Positions 1 to 6,336 of a DNA stretch of 6,336 nt are shown here, piece after piece (the first letter of the stretch is position 1; each line of letters begins with the position of its first letter). Made by a program: the position numbers and the translations under genes. The notes beneath the pieces are model-generated. The model made no database searches and was not told the DNA's origin. It worked only from the letters and a program-made list of their open reading frames with translations. Origin of the DNA: Bacteroidales bacterium UBA5621. Its GTDB lineage: Bacteria; Bacteroidota; Bacteroidia; Bacteroidales; VadinHA17. The DNA lies in assembly GCA_002424525.1 (NCBI GenBank), contig DIKJ01000039.1:1-6336 (forward strand). The letters run 5' to 3'.

Positions 1-1293
1 GATCTTCTCAGGGAAAAGAATCCGGAAATTCTCAGGAATGTCGTACTGCTTATCTGCCCCCTGTTCAATCCTGACGGAAATGAACAGATCAGCCCTTTAA
101 ACAGATCATACCAGAACGGACCGGTTAACGGGGTGGGAGTGAGGCATAACGGCCAGTTCCTTGATCTGAACCGTGATGCAATGAAAGCTGAATCGCCGGA
201 GGTCAGGGGCGTCATTAAAAACGTTTTCAATAAATGGGACCCTTCCGTGTTTATGGATTGCCACACTACCAATGGTTCATATCACGTTGAACCGGTTACT
301 TTTACATGGATGGTCAATCCTAACGGCGACAGATCGCTGATAAACTACATGCGCGACAAAATGGTCCCGGAGATGTCGAAGACCCTTTTGTCAGAATATA
401 AAGTGGAAAACTGTTTCTATGGTGAGTTCATTGATATGGGTGCCCCGGAAAAAGGGTGGTATTTTGATGCTGCTGATACCCGGTACATGACTAATTATTT
501 CGGGATCAGGAACAGGCTGGCTATCCTGAACGAGAATTATGTTTATGCCGACTACAAATCCCGCGTTATGGGCTGTTATTACCTTATAAGAACTCTGGCA
601 GGATATGCATGCGGGAACGGATCGTTGATAAAGGATCTGCTGGAGGTGGCGGACAGAAGAACTGTTGAAAGGGGCATGAATCCGGCACGGGCAGACTCAT
701 TTGCGATTGAGTATGACGTAAGGCCGGCACCTTACGAGGTTACAATCAAGACTTATGAGGCTGAACAGGTTACCGACCCCGGCGGCAGAAGGCGTTATCA
801 GAAAACAGACAGGCAGAAAACAGTGACAGTACCCTACTTCATTGATTATTACCCGACCAGAAGTGTGAAGTTCCCTTTTGCCTGGCTCTTTAATATTCAT
901 GATCCCGGACTGATCGGTTTGCTGGGCATCCACGGAATAAGGATTGAAAGACTGACAGAGCCGGTAAAGGTGGAGGCAGAACGTTTTGACATAAGCGAAC
1001 TCAGGGGTTCACCCAGGTTAAACCAGGGCCATTATACAAATACCATCAAAGGAAGTTTTGTAAATGTTCCTATGGATTTCCCTGAGGGAACATTTGTTGT
1101 GAGGACATCTCAGCCACTGGCAAATGTCGCAGCATATCTTCTTGAACCACAATCCAATGACGGATTATTGTTCTGGAATTACCTCGATCGCTACCTCGTT
1201 CCGCAGTGGGGTTCGGGTTATAATCACTATCCGGTATTCAGGATCATCAATACTGCAGAGCTGAAAACAAAACCATTTGCAGGGAATAATTGA
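1..1293 (+). CDS. M14-family zinc carboxypeptidase, 5'-truncated
   Basis: This is a partial gene: the frame is open from base 1 to the TGA at 1291-1293, giving 430 visible residues. A GTG at 133 is not the start, because conserved family sequence precedes it. Seen in the fragment: NPDGN at residues 23-27, the DLNRD motif at 55-59 (substrate-binding Asn-Arg of carboxypeptidases), the third zinc ligand His88 in DCHTTNG, and the probable catalytic Glu178 in AILNENYVYADYKSR. The HxxE pair that supplies the first two zinc ligands should lie upstream and is not visible. After the catalytic domain comes a C-terminal extension of about 200 residues ending in LLEPQSNDGLLFWNYLD (about 381-397), a pattern I associate with secreted Bacteroidota M14 peptidases. 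Such enzymes usually carry an export signal and remove residues from peptides outside the cytoplasm; that location is inferred here. Substrate specificity cannot be read. The gene ends 57 bp before speA on the same strand. Confidence 0.9.
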   Translation, partial: DLLREKNPEILRNVVLLICPLFNPDGNEQISPLNRSYQNGPVNGVGVRHNGQFLDLNRDAMKAESPEVRGVIKNVFNKWDPSVFMDCHTTNGSYHVEPVTFTWMVNPNGDRSLINYMRDKMVPEMSKTLLSEYKVENCFYGEFIDMGAPEKGWYFDAADTRYMTNYFGIRNRLAILNENYVYADYKSRVMGCYYLIRTLAGYACGNGSLIKDLLEVADRRTVERGMNPARADSFAIEYDVRPAPYEVTIKTYEAEQVTDPGGRRRYQKTDRQKTVTVPYFIDYYPTRSVKFPFAWLFNIHDPGLIGLLGIHGIRIERLTEPVKVEAERFDISELRGSPRLNQGHYTNTIKGSFVNVPMDFPEGTFVVRTSQPLANVAAYLLEPQSNDGLLFWNYLDRYLVPQWGSGYNHYPVFRIINTAELKTKPFAGNN

Positions 1294-1311
1294 ATAGTAA
1301 ATGAATAATGC

Positions 1312-1333
1312 TTTCAGTCGCACTGCACTGAAA
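1312..1333 (+). other. Short hairpin between peptidase and speA
   Basis: TTTCAGT (1312-1318) and ACTGAAA (1327-1333) form a perfect 7-bp inverted repeat around an 8-base loop, ending 17 bases before the speA ATG. No T-run follows, so it is a poor terminator candidate. It could be a leader hairpin affecting speA translation or RNA stability, or chance. The rest of the 57-bp gap shows no TAnnTTTG promoter box. Confidence 0.35.
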
Positions 1334-1350
1334 CAGAAAAACAGACTAGA

Positions 1351-3243
1351 ATGAGAAAATGGAGAGTTGAAGATTCAGCGGAGCTGTATAACATAAACGG
1401 CTGGGGGGTTAGTTACTTTTCAATCAACGCTAAAGGCAATGTAACGGTAACTCCCCGTGCGGGAGGAGCATCAGTTGACCTTAAGGAACTCCTTGACGAG
1501 CTTATCCTTTCGGACGTGTCGACTCCTGTTCTTTTAAGGTTCCCCGATATACTTGATGACAGGATTGTCACTATCTCCAGGTGTTTCAAGGCAGCTTCGG
1601 AGGAATATGGCTACAAGGCTCAGAATTTCATTATTTATCCCATCAAGGTAAATCAGATGAGGCCTGTAGTTGAAGAGATTGTCAGTCACGGGAAGAAATT
1701 CAATATTGGACTCGAAGCAGGCTCAAAACCTGAACTTCATGCTGTGATAGCCATCAATACTGATCCGGAATCGCTGATAATCTGCAACGGCTACAAAGAC
1801 GAGGATTATATCGAGCTGGCTCTCCTTGCCCAGAAGATGGGCAAGCGGATCTTCCTGGTGATAGAAAAGCTCAATGAACTGAAGCTCATCACTTCCATTG
1901 CCAGGAGACTTAAGGTTAAGCCAAATCTGGGGATCAGGATCAAGCTTGCCAGTGTCGGCAGCGGTAAATGGGAAGATTCGGGCGGAGATATCAGCAAGTT
2001 CGGATTGACCTCGAGTGAGTTACTGGAAGCAATGGACTTCATTGAAAAGAACAGGATGCGGGATTGTATCCGGCTTCTCCATTTCCATATAGGAAGCCAG
2101 GTCACGAAGATCCGCAGGATCAAGGTAGCGCTGAGGGAGGCTTCGCAGTTTTATGTACAGATGAGGAAGATGGGCTTCAATGTTGAATTTGTTGATATAG
2201 GTGGCGGCCTTGGGGTGGATTACGATGGTACCGGCTCTTCAAACAGTGAGAGCAGTGTAAATTACACCATTCAGGAGTATGTCAACGATTCGGTAAGTAC
2301 TTTTGTTGATGCCAGCGATAAGAACGATATACCACACCCCAACGTCATAACCGAATCTGGCAGATCTCTCACGGCGCATCACTCGATCCTCGTTTTCGAA
2401 GTTCTTGAAACCACCAAACTGCCTTCCTGGGACCCTGGCGATCTCATTGGCGATGAGGACCATGAGCTGGTGAGGGAACTCTATCATCTCTGGGATAACG
2501 TAAATCAGCCAAGGATGCTCGAGACATGGCACGATGCACAACAGATCAGGGAGGAAGCCCTTGACAGATTCAGCCTTGGCCTTATTGACCTGAAGACCAG
2601 GGCACAGATCGAACGACTCTTCTGGTCAGTCGCCCGGAAAGTCTACCAGCTCGCAAGTGTCACAAAGCATGTCCCTGATGAATTGCGGCAGATATCGAGG
2701 ATCCTTTCGGATAAATACTTCTGTAATTTCTCACTCTTTCAGTCGCTTCCAGATGCCTGGGCCATTGATCAGATCTTCCCGGTTATGCCTATTCACCGGC
2801 TCAATGAAGAACCAGTAAGGAACGCCACAATACAGGATATGACCTGCGATTCCGACGGCAAGATCGATAATTTCATTTCCACGCGCAACCTGTCATATCA
2901 TCTTCCTGTGCATCCTCTCAAGGGAAAAGAACCCTATTATATGGGGGTCTTCCTCGTCGGAGCCTACCAGGAGATCCTCGGGGACCTTCATAATCTTTTC
3001 GGAGATACCAACGCAGTACATGTATCTGTGGATGATGAGGGTTATAAGATTGATCAGGTTTTTGATGGTGAGACAGTTGCAGAGGTTCTTGATTACGTGC
3101 AGTATAACTCCAAGAAGTTGGTCCGGACTGTTGAGACCTGGGTAACCTCCTCTGTTAAGGCAGGTATCATAACTCTCGAAGAGGGTAAGGAGTTTCTTTC
3201 AAATTACCGGTCCGGACTTTATGGATACACTTATCTTGAATGA
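1351..3243 (+). CDS. speA: Biosynthetic arginine decarboxylase
   Basis: A PLP-dependent, fold-type III enzyme converting arginine to agmatine and CO2, the first step of the agmatine route to putrescine and longer polyamines; expected to be cytoplasmic. The 630-residue length is normal for SpeA. Visible motifs: YPIKVNQ at 96-102, with Lys99 as the PLP Schiff-base lysine; GLEAGSKPEL at 120-129; LLHFHIGSQ at 242-250; the glycine-rich phosphate-binding loop DIGGGLGVDYDG at 282-293; ESGR at 335-338; a helical insertion near 380-440 with the ETWHDA and RAQIERLFW segments typical of SpeA; MTCDSDGKID at 497-506, with Cys499 as the active-site cysteine; and the terminal GLYGYTYLE. All key residues are present. 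The ATG at 1351 is chosen because an in-frame TAA lies at 1306 with no ATG between, and the N-terminus (RKWRVEDSAELYNINGWG) is family-like. There is no Shine-Dalgarno, as usual in Bacteroidota. It probably shares a transcript with the upstream peptidase, although no functional link is evident. Confidence 0.97.
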   Translation: MRKWRVEDSAELYNINGWGVSYFSINAKGNVTVTPRAGGASVDLKELLDELILSDVSTPVLLRFPDILDDRIVTISRCFKAASEEYGYKAQNFIIYPIKVNQMRPVVEEIVSHGKKFNIGLEAGSKPELHAVIAINTDPESLIICNGYKDEDYIELALLAQKMGKRIFLVIEKLNELKLITSIARRLKVKPNLGIRIKLASVGSGKWEDSGGDISKFGLTSSELLEAMDFIEKNRMRDCIRLLHFHIGSQVTKIRRIKVALREASQFYVQMRKMGFNVEFVDIGGGLGVDYDGTGSSNSESSVNYTIQEYVNDSVSTFVDASDKNDIPHPNVITESGRSLTAHHSILVFEVLETTKLPSWDPGDLIGDEDHELVRELYHLWDNVNQPRMLETWHDAQQIREEALDRFSLGLIDLKTRAQIERLFWSVARKVYQLASVTKHVPDELRQISRILSDKYFCNFSLFQSLPDAWAIDQIFPVMPIHRLNEEPVRNATIQDMTCDSDGKIDNFISTRNLSYHLPVHPLKGKEPYYMGVFLVGAYQEILGDLHNLFGDTNAVHVSVDDEGYKIDQVFDGETVAEVLDYVQYNSKKLVRTVETWVTSSVKAGIITLEEGKEFLSNYRSGLYGYTYLE

Positions 3244-3354
3244 AAAAACACATAATCACCGATATTTCACCACGGTAAATAAATATTGATTAACTTGAGC
3301 TTCTCATTCTGTTGAGCACTGATCGTAAATGTTTCATCAAACTAACCACTGATT

Positions 3355-4008
3355 ATGAGCAACTCCTCTTCATTCGATTTTAACGAGTTTATCAGGGAAT
3401 CAAAAGAGACCCTGCTGAATCCGCAGTCCTATTTCGCCGGTATGAAAACCTCAGGCGGAATGGTTGAGCCCTTGATCAAGGCCGTACTCTATGGCGCAAT
3501 TGCAGGCGTGATTGCATTCCTCTGGAGCGTCATCGGCATAGGGTCTGTTACAGGCAGTGCCCTTGGGGGCGCATTGGGAGCCATGGCCCTTGTGTGGTAC
3601 ATTGTTGGCGCCGTCATCGGTTTATTTATCGGAGCGGTCATTCTGCTTATTATTTCCTCTGTCTGCAAGGGCAGTACGGATTTCGAAACCAATGCCAGGG
3701 TGACAGCTTCAGTAATGGTTATCATGCCAATAAGCGCGCTTCTCTCTTTCACGATGGGGATCAATCTCTATCTGGGATTAATAATCAATCTTGCAGTCAA
3801 TCTTTTCACTTTGTGGCTTCTCTATAACGGACTGGTTGAGTCGCTTAAAGCCAGACCTGATACAAGCCGTATTGTGATGTTCATACTGGCTGGATTGCTT
3901 GTGTTGTTCATGCTGATCGGTCTGGGCACAAAGAGCAGGGTCGAGAAATACCTTGACAGATATGATAGGGACCTTAAGGAAATGATGAAGGACCAGGATA
4001 ATGATTAA
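3355..4008 (+). CDS. Yip1-family polytopic membrane protein
   Basis: A 217-residue inner-membrane protein of unknown function. The N-terminus is cytoplasmic-looking and resembles the bacterial Yip1-domain pattern: an amphipathic start (FNEFIRESKETLLNPQSYFAGM, about 9-30), then GGMVEPL at 34-40 leading into the membrane. Five hydrophobic segments are readable at about 40-62, 75-102, 116-135, 138-160 and 172-191, the count expected for Yip1 proteins. The second segment is rich in small residues (Gly/Ala). The tail, 192-217, is highly charged. Eukaryotic Yip1 proteins bind Rab GTPases; bacterial relatives have no established role, so none is assigned. The ATG at 3355 is the start because an in-frame TAA at 3343-3345 blocks any extension to an earlier ATG. 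The gene lies 111 bp after speA, in a gap with no clear promoter or terminator, and is followed by a strong terminator at 4099-4134. Confidence 0.8.
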   Translation: MSNSSSFDFNEFIRESKETLLNPQSYFAGMKTSGGMVEPLIKAVLYGAIAGVIAFLWSVIGIGSVTGSALGGALGAMALVWYIVGAVIGLFIGAVILLIISSVCKGSTDFETNARVTASVMVIMPISALLSFTMGINLYLGLIINLAVNLFTLWLLYNGLVESLKARPDTSRIVMFILAGLLVLFMLIGLGTKSRVEKYLDRYDRDLKEMMKDQDND

Positions 4009-4015
4009 ATAATCT

Positions 4016-4065
4016 AAGTTGCAAGTTACTGGTTGCTGGTTACTGGAACCAGCACCTGGCAACTT
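4016..4065 (+). repeat. Heptad repeat within an imperfect inverted repeat
   Basis: Beginning eight bases after the stop of the Yip1-family gene, the sequence falls into 7-base units: GTTGCAA, GTTACTG, GTTGCTG, GTTACTG (4018-4045). It then turns into the complementary sense: GAACCAG, CACCTGG, CAACTTG (4046-4066). As a result AAGTTGC (4016-4022) pairs with GCAACTT (4059-4065), and GCTGGTT (4035-4041) pairs with AACCAGC (4047-4053) around the loop ACTGG. In RNA this would be a two-part hairpin in the 3' untranslated region. It has no T-run of its own. It may be one copy of a dispersed intergenic repeat family; this is inference from one copy plus a short match near 6237. Confidence 0.6.
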
Positions 4066-4098
4066 GAGTTAAATAATAATTCTGTATTTTATTGTGTA

Positions 4099-4134
4099 CC
4101 AGGCCAGATGGAACAGCATCGGCCTGGCTTTTTA
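4099..4134 (+). terminator. Rho-independent terminator after the Yip1-family gene
   Basis: CCAGGCC (4099-4105) pairs perfectly with GGCCTGG (4121-4127). Inside, after a bulged A at 4106, GATG (4107-4110) pairs with CATC (4117-4120), leaving a six-base loop. The stem is GC-rich and is followed at once by CTTTTTATTTTAT. This is a textbook intrinsic terminator for + strand transcription, and it separates the speA/Yip1 unit from the LTA-synthase-like gene. No matching A-run precedes it, so it does not look bidirectional. Confidence 0.9.
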
Positions 4135-4203
4135 TTTTATACCGGCACCCCTTTAGTTTGTTAATAATTTAAGTCTTGCATCAGAATAATTTCCCCCGTT
4201 TTA

Positions 4204-4211
4204 TATCTTTG
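4204..4211 (+). promoter_or_regulatory. Bacteroidota-type -7 promoter box upstream of the LTA-synthase-like gene
   Basis: TATCTTTG matches the Bacteroidota -7 consensus TAnnTTTG exactly. It lies downstream of the terminator and 71 bases before the ATG at 4283, so transcription from it would give a leader of roughly 65 bases. The upstream element is weak: the nearest TTG-containing candidate (CTTG, 4175-4178) is about 25 bases away, more than the usual 19-21. The promoter call therefore rests on the -7 box and the position. Confidence 0.6.
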
Positions 4212-4256
4212 AGCGGATTTTGTCAATCTGATTTTATTTTGGCATTATTGTATAAG

Positions 4257-4268
4257 ATCAGATCTGAT
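4257..4268. promoter_or_regulatory. 12-bp perfect palindrome, candidate operator
   Basis: ATCAGATCTGAT is a perfect 12-bp palindrome ending 14 bases before the ATG of the LTA-synthase-like gene. With no loop it is better suited to a dimeric DNA-binding protein than to an RNA hairpin. Its half-site recurs at 4180-4185 (ATCAGA) and 4227-4232 (TCTGAT), placed on either side of the -7 box at 4204-4211. No regulator gene is visible in the window, and the function is inferred. Confidence 0.35.
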
Positions 4269-4282
4269 ACCGCAATTGATAA

Positions 4283-6220
4283 ATGAAAAACCAGGTTTTT
4301 TCACGAAACATAATTATTGTATTGATTTACAGGATGTTATTTATAATGGTCCTGTTTTCCATGAGCCGCACAGGCTTTTATATATTCAATCATAAAATGT
4401 TTCCCGGCATCTCTTTTTTGGAGTTTCTCTCAATTCTGAGAGGCGGCCTGCTTTTCGATTTATCGGCATTGGTATATATAAACATGTTTTTCATTTTGTT
4501 GCATATTATCCCTTTTGATATAAGATATAATGAAAAATACCAGGGATTCCTGAAATATCTCTTCCTCCTTACAAACGGCATTGCTCTCGCCATCAACAGC
4601 GCTGATTACGTCTATTACCGCTTCGTCTTTAAAAGGGCTACGGCAGACGTGTTTCAGACATTTGAAAATGAAACCAATCTGGTTCAGCTCTTCTTTAAGT
4701 TCCAGCTGGATTACTGGCCTGTCGTTATCTTCACACTCTTCCTGTTTTTTCTGATGATCCTTTTGTATAATCAGGTGAAACCGTTGAAGCCCGAACCGTC
4801 CCGTAAAATAGTGTATCACCTCTCAAATATACTCCTCGTGCCGCTGATAGCAGGTCTGACCATTGCTGCTGCCCGTGGCGGCGTCAAACATTCAACGAGA
4901 CCAATTACAATAAGCAATGCGGCCAGGTTTGTTACAAATCCCAGGGATGTGGCCATAGTCCTTAACACACCTTTCAGCCTGATGAGAACCTTTGGCAAGA
5001 AAGTCCTGGTCAGATACGATTTTTTCAGCGAAGACGAAGTTGTCCGGTTATATAATCCGCATCATAAACCCGATCCTTCAGGAGATTTTAAAAAGGAGAA
5101 CATCGTTATTATTATTCTCGAAAGTTTTTCCAGGGAATATATAGGAGGATTGAACAAAGAACGCTGGGATGGAACGTATAAGGGTTACACTCCTTTTTTA
5201 GACTCTTTGCTTGGTGTGAGCCTGACCTTTGATGCAAGCATCGCCAACGGGAAGAAATCCATCGATGCGATGCCATCGATCTTTGCATCTTTGCCTTCAC
5301 TTGAAACCCCATACATCATATCTCATTATGCTAACAATAAAATAAACGGACTGCCTCAGATCCTTAAGAAGAAAGGGTACTATTCAGCATTTTTCCACGG
5401 AGCACCAAACGGATCAATGGGTTTCGACTCGTTTGCACGAATGGCAGGATTCGACGATTATTTCGGTCTTGATCAATATCCCGACAAGCGGGACTTTGAC
5501 GGTATATGGGGTGTGTGGGATGAACCTTTCTTTCAGTTCTTCGGAGAAAAACTTAGCAGTTTCAACGAACCGTTTCTTGCATCAGTTTTTTCCGTCTCAT
5601 CACACCATCCTTTCAAAGTTCCGGAACAATACAAGGATAAATTTGAAAAGGGGACGGCTCCCATTATTGAGGTAGTAGGTTATACTGACTATGCATTAAG
5701 GAAATTCTTCGACAGGATTGCTGGCGAGCCCTGGTTCATGAACACGATCTTCGTTATCACCGCAGATCATACAAATGAATCGATACACAGGGAATTTCAG
5801 AATAATTTTGGCTCATTCAGCGTGCCAATAATTTTTTATCGGCCCGGAAGTGATATGACCGGCATGAAAAACAGGATAGCACAGCAGATCGACATCATGC
5901 CCACACTGCTTCATTACCTGAATTATGACGGTGAATTTATTGCTTTTGGGAACGATCTCCTGAATGATTCGGCCGGGTCGTTCGCTTTTAACAGTACGGG
6001 AACTACTTACAACCTCTACATGAAGGACCATCTGCTCGAAATGATCGATACTATTCCGGCAGGATTATTTAATTACAGGAATGATAAATTCCTTGATTCC
6101 AACCTGCTTGACCGTGATTCTGACCTTTGCAGGGAGATGGAGGCGAAGCTGAAAGCAATAATTCAGACATATAACTCCAGGCTGATAGATAATAACCTTA
6201 CCGTGAATGATGAAGATTAA
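4283..6220 (+). CDS. LTA-synthase-like membrane sulfatase/phosphotransferase
   Basis: A 645-residue protein with the architecture of LtaS: about five N-terminal membrane segments (roughly 8-28, 48-76, 88-108, 143-163, 177-196), a linker, then an alkaline-phosphatase-superfamily (sulfatase, PF00884-type) domain from about 272 to 560, expected outside the cytoplasmic membrane. By comparison with LtaS, Glu280 in IIILESFS is a metal ligand. Ser326 in ANGKKSIDAMPS sits where LtaS has its nucleophilic threonine. HGAPNGSMGFDSF (372-384) and WGVWDEPFF (409-417) are the conserved middle blocks. His441 in SSHHPF matches the substrate-site histidine, and Asp495-His496 in ITADH are metal ligands. Such enzymes transfer phospholipid head groups (glycerophosphate or phosphoethanolamine) to a glycan or lipid. 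Bacteroidota are not known to make lipoteichoic acid, so the acceptor is unknown; a phosphoglycerol or phosphoethanolamine transferase, or a phosphatase, are all possible. An in-frame TAA directly abuts the ATG, which fixes the upstream limit of the gene. Confidence 0.88.
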   Translation: MKNQVFSRNIIIVLIYRMLFIMVLFSMSRTGFYIFNHKMFPGISFLEFLSILRGGLLFDLSALVYINMFFILLHIIPFDIRYNEKYQGFLKYLFLLTNGIALAINSADYVYYRFVFKRATADVFQTFENETNLVQLFFKFQLDYWPVVIFTLFLFFLMILLYNQVKPLKPEPSRKIVYHLSNILLVPLIAGLTIAAARGGVKHSTRPITISNAARFVTNPRDVAIVLNTPFSLMRTFGKKVLVRYDFFSEDEVVRLYNPHHKPDPSGDFKKENIVIIILESFSREYIGGLNKERWDGTYKGYTPFLDSLLGVSLTFDASIANGKKSIDAMPSIFASLPSLETPYIISHYANNKINGLPQILKKKGYYSAFFHGAPNGSMGFDSFARMAGFDDYFGLDQYPDKRDFDGIWGVWDEPFFQFFGEKLSSFNEPFLASVFSVSSHHPFKVPEQYKDKFEKGTAPIIEVVGYTDYALRKFFDRIAGEPWFMNTIFVITADHTNESIHREFQNNFGSFSVPIIFYRPGSDMTGMKNRIAQQIDIMPTLLHYLNYDGEFIAFGNDLLNDSAGSFAFNSTGTTYNLYMKDHLLEMIDTIPAGLFNYRNDKFLDSNLLDRDSDLCREMEAKLKAIIQTYNSRLIDNNLTVNDED

Positions 6221-6286
6221 CTGCCCGGGTAAGCAGGAACCAGCAAACAGGATCGTTCGATAAACCAGTATCTAACCTATATTATA

Positions 6287-6336
6287 ATGAACATAAATAG
6301 ATTTGAAGGCCTTGTTGCCGCACCATTTACCCCGAT
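6287..6336 (+). CDS. DapA/NanA-family aldolase, N-terminus only
   Basis: An ATG at 6287 opens a frame that runs off the right edge after 16 full codons: MNINRFEGLVAAPFTP. The FxGLVAAPFTP stretch is the first beta-strand and loop of the DHDPS/N-acetylneuraminate lyase superfamily, class I aldolases that use a Schiff-base lysine. The AAPFTP wording is closer to what I know of N-acetylneuraminate lyases (sialic acid to N-acetylmannosamine plus pyruvate) than to typical DapA, but 16 residues cannot decide it, so no gene symbol is given. An in-frame TAA at 6230-6232 limits upstream extension, and no other ATG lies between. The gap from the preceding gene is 66 bp, without an obvious terminator or TAnnTTTG box, so co-transcription is possible. 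Confidence 0.7.
   Translation, partial: MNINRFEGLVAAPFTP

Noticed and set aside
133..135. GTG at 133 as the start of the M14 peptidase gene
   Set aside because: The same frame is open back to base 1 and encodes conserved family sequence (VVLLICPLFNPDGNE), so the gene begins outside the window and 133 is an internal valine.
3258..3276. ACCG...CGGT inverted repeat after speA as a terminator
   Set aside because: The stem is only four base pairs and no T-run follows, so it does not support a termination call.
3778..4062. Antisense open frame over the end of the Yip1-family gene, and similar antisense frames at 697-933, 1806-2123, 2239-2541, 3489-3764, 4460-4819 and 5813-6031
   Set aside because: Each lies opposite a well-supported gene, has low-complexity or unfamiliar translations, and matches no family I know; they are shadows of the coding strand.
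5433..5675. Same-strand out-of-frame open frame inside the LTA-synthase-like gene
   Set aside because: It overlaps the conserved catalytic domain in another frame and has no recognisable motif.
6221..6236. CTGC...GCAG inverted repeat after the LTA-synthase-like gene as a terminator
   Set aside because: The stem is four base pairs with no T-run; it is too weak to call.
1..6336. Mobile element, CRISPR array, tRNA/rRNA, toxin-antitoxin, phage or defence genes
   Set aside because: I looked for transposase-like motifs, regular spacer-repeat arrays, tRNA-like cloverleaf and CCA ends, and small paired ORFs, and saw none; the genes look like normal core or metabolic chromosome content.

Overview
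The window reads as an ordinary chromosomal segment of a Bacteroidota bacterium, probably of the Bacteroidales/Marinilabiliales type, with a GC content in the mid-40s by eye. Four things point there. No start codon has a convincing Shine-Dalgarno sequence. The only recognisable promoter element is a Bacteroidota-style -7 box (TAnnTTTG). The arginine decarboxylase is the roughly 630-residue biosynthetic kind. The M14 peptidase, Yip1-family and LTA-synthase-like proteins all look like their Bacteroidota relatives. Every gene lies on the + strand.

Layout: 1-1293 is the 3' part of an M14-family zinc carboxypeptidase gene, cut by the left edge. 1351-3243 is a complete speA, encoding biosynthetic arginine decarboxylase. 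3355-4008 is a small Yip1-family polytopic membrane protein. 4009-4282 is the largest gap. It holds a run of 7-base repeats inside an inverted repeat, a strong rho-independent terminator, a -7 promoter box and a 12-bp perfect palindrome. 4283-6220 is a polytopic membrane protein with an extracytoplasmic LTA-synthase/alkaline-phosphatase-superfamily domain. 6287 to the right edge is the first 16 codons of a DapA/NanA-family aldolase.

The terminator at 4099-4134 divides the window into two probable transcription units. The left unit is peptidase, speA and Yip1-family gene, with gaps of 57 and 111 bp and no clear terminator between them. The right unit is the LTA-synthase-like gene, possibly continuing 66 bp downstream into the aldolase gene. 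The genes do not form an obvious single pathway: polyamine synthesis (arginine to agmatine), peptide degradation, a membrane protein of unknown role, envelope head-group transfer, and sialic-acid or lysine-type aldol chemistry. I see no mobile element, CRISPR array, RNA gene, toxin-antitoxin or defence module.

I do not find a new multi-gene system. The most useful points for a second look are the regulatory-looking DNA at 4180-4268, the heptad repeat at 4018-4065, and the LTA-synthase-like enzyme, which has serine at the expected nucleophile position in a lineage not known to make lipoteichoic acid.
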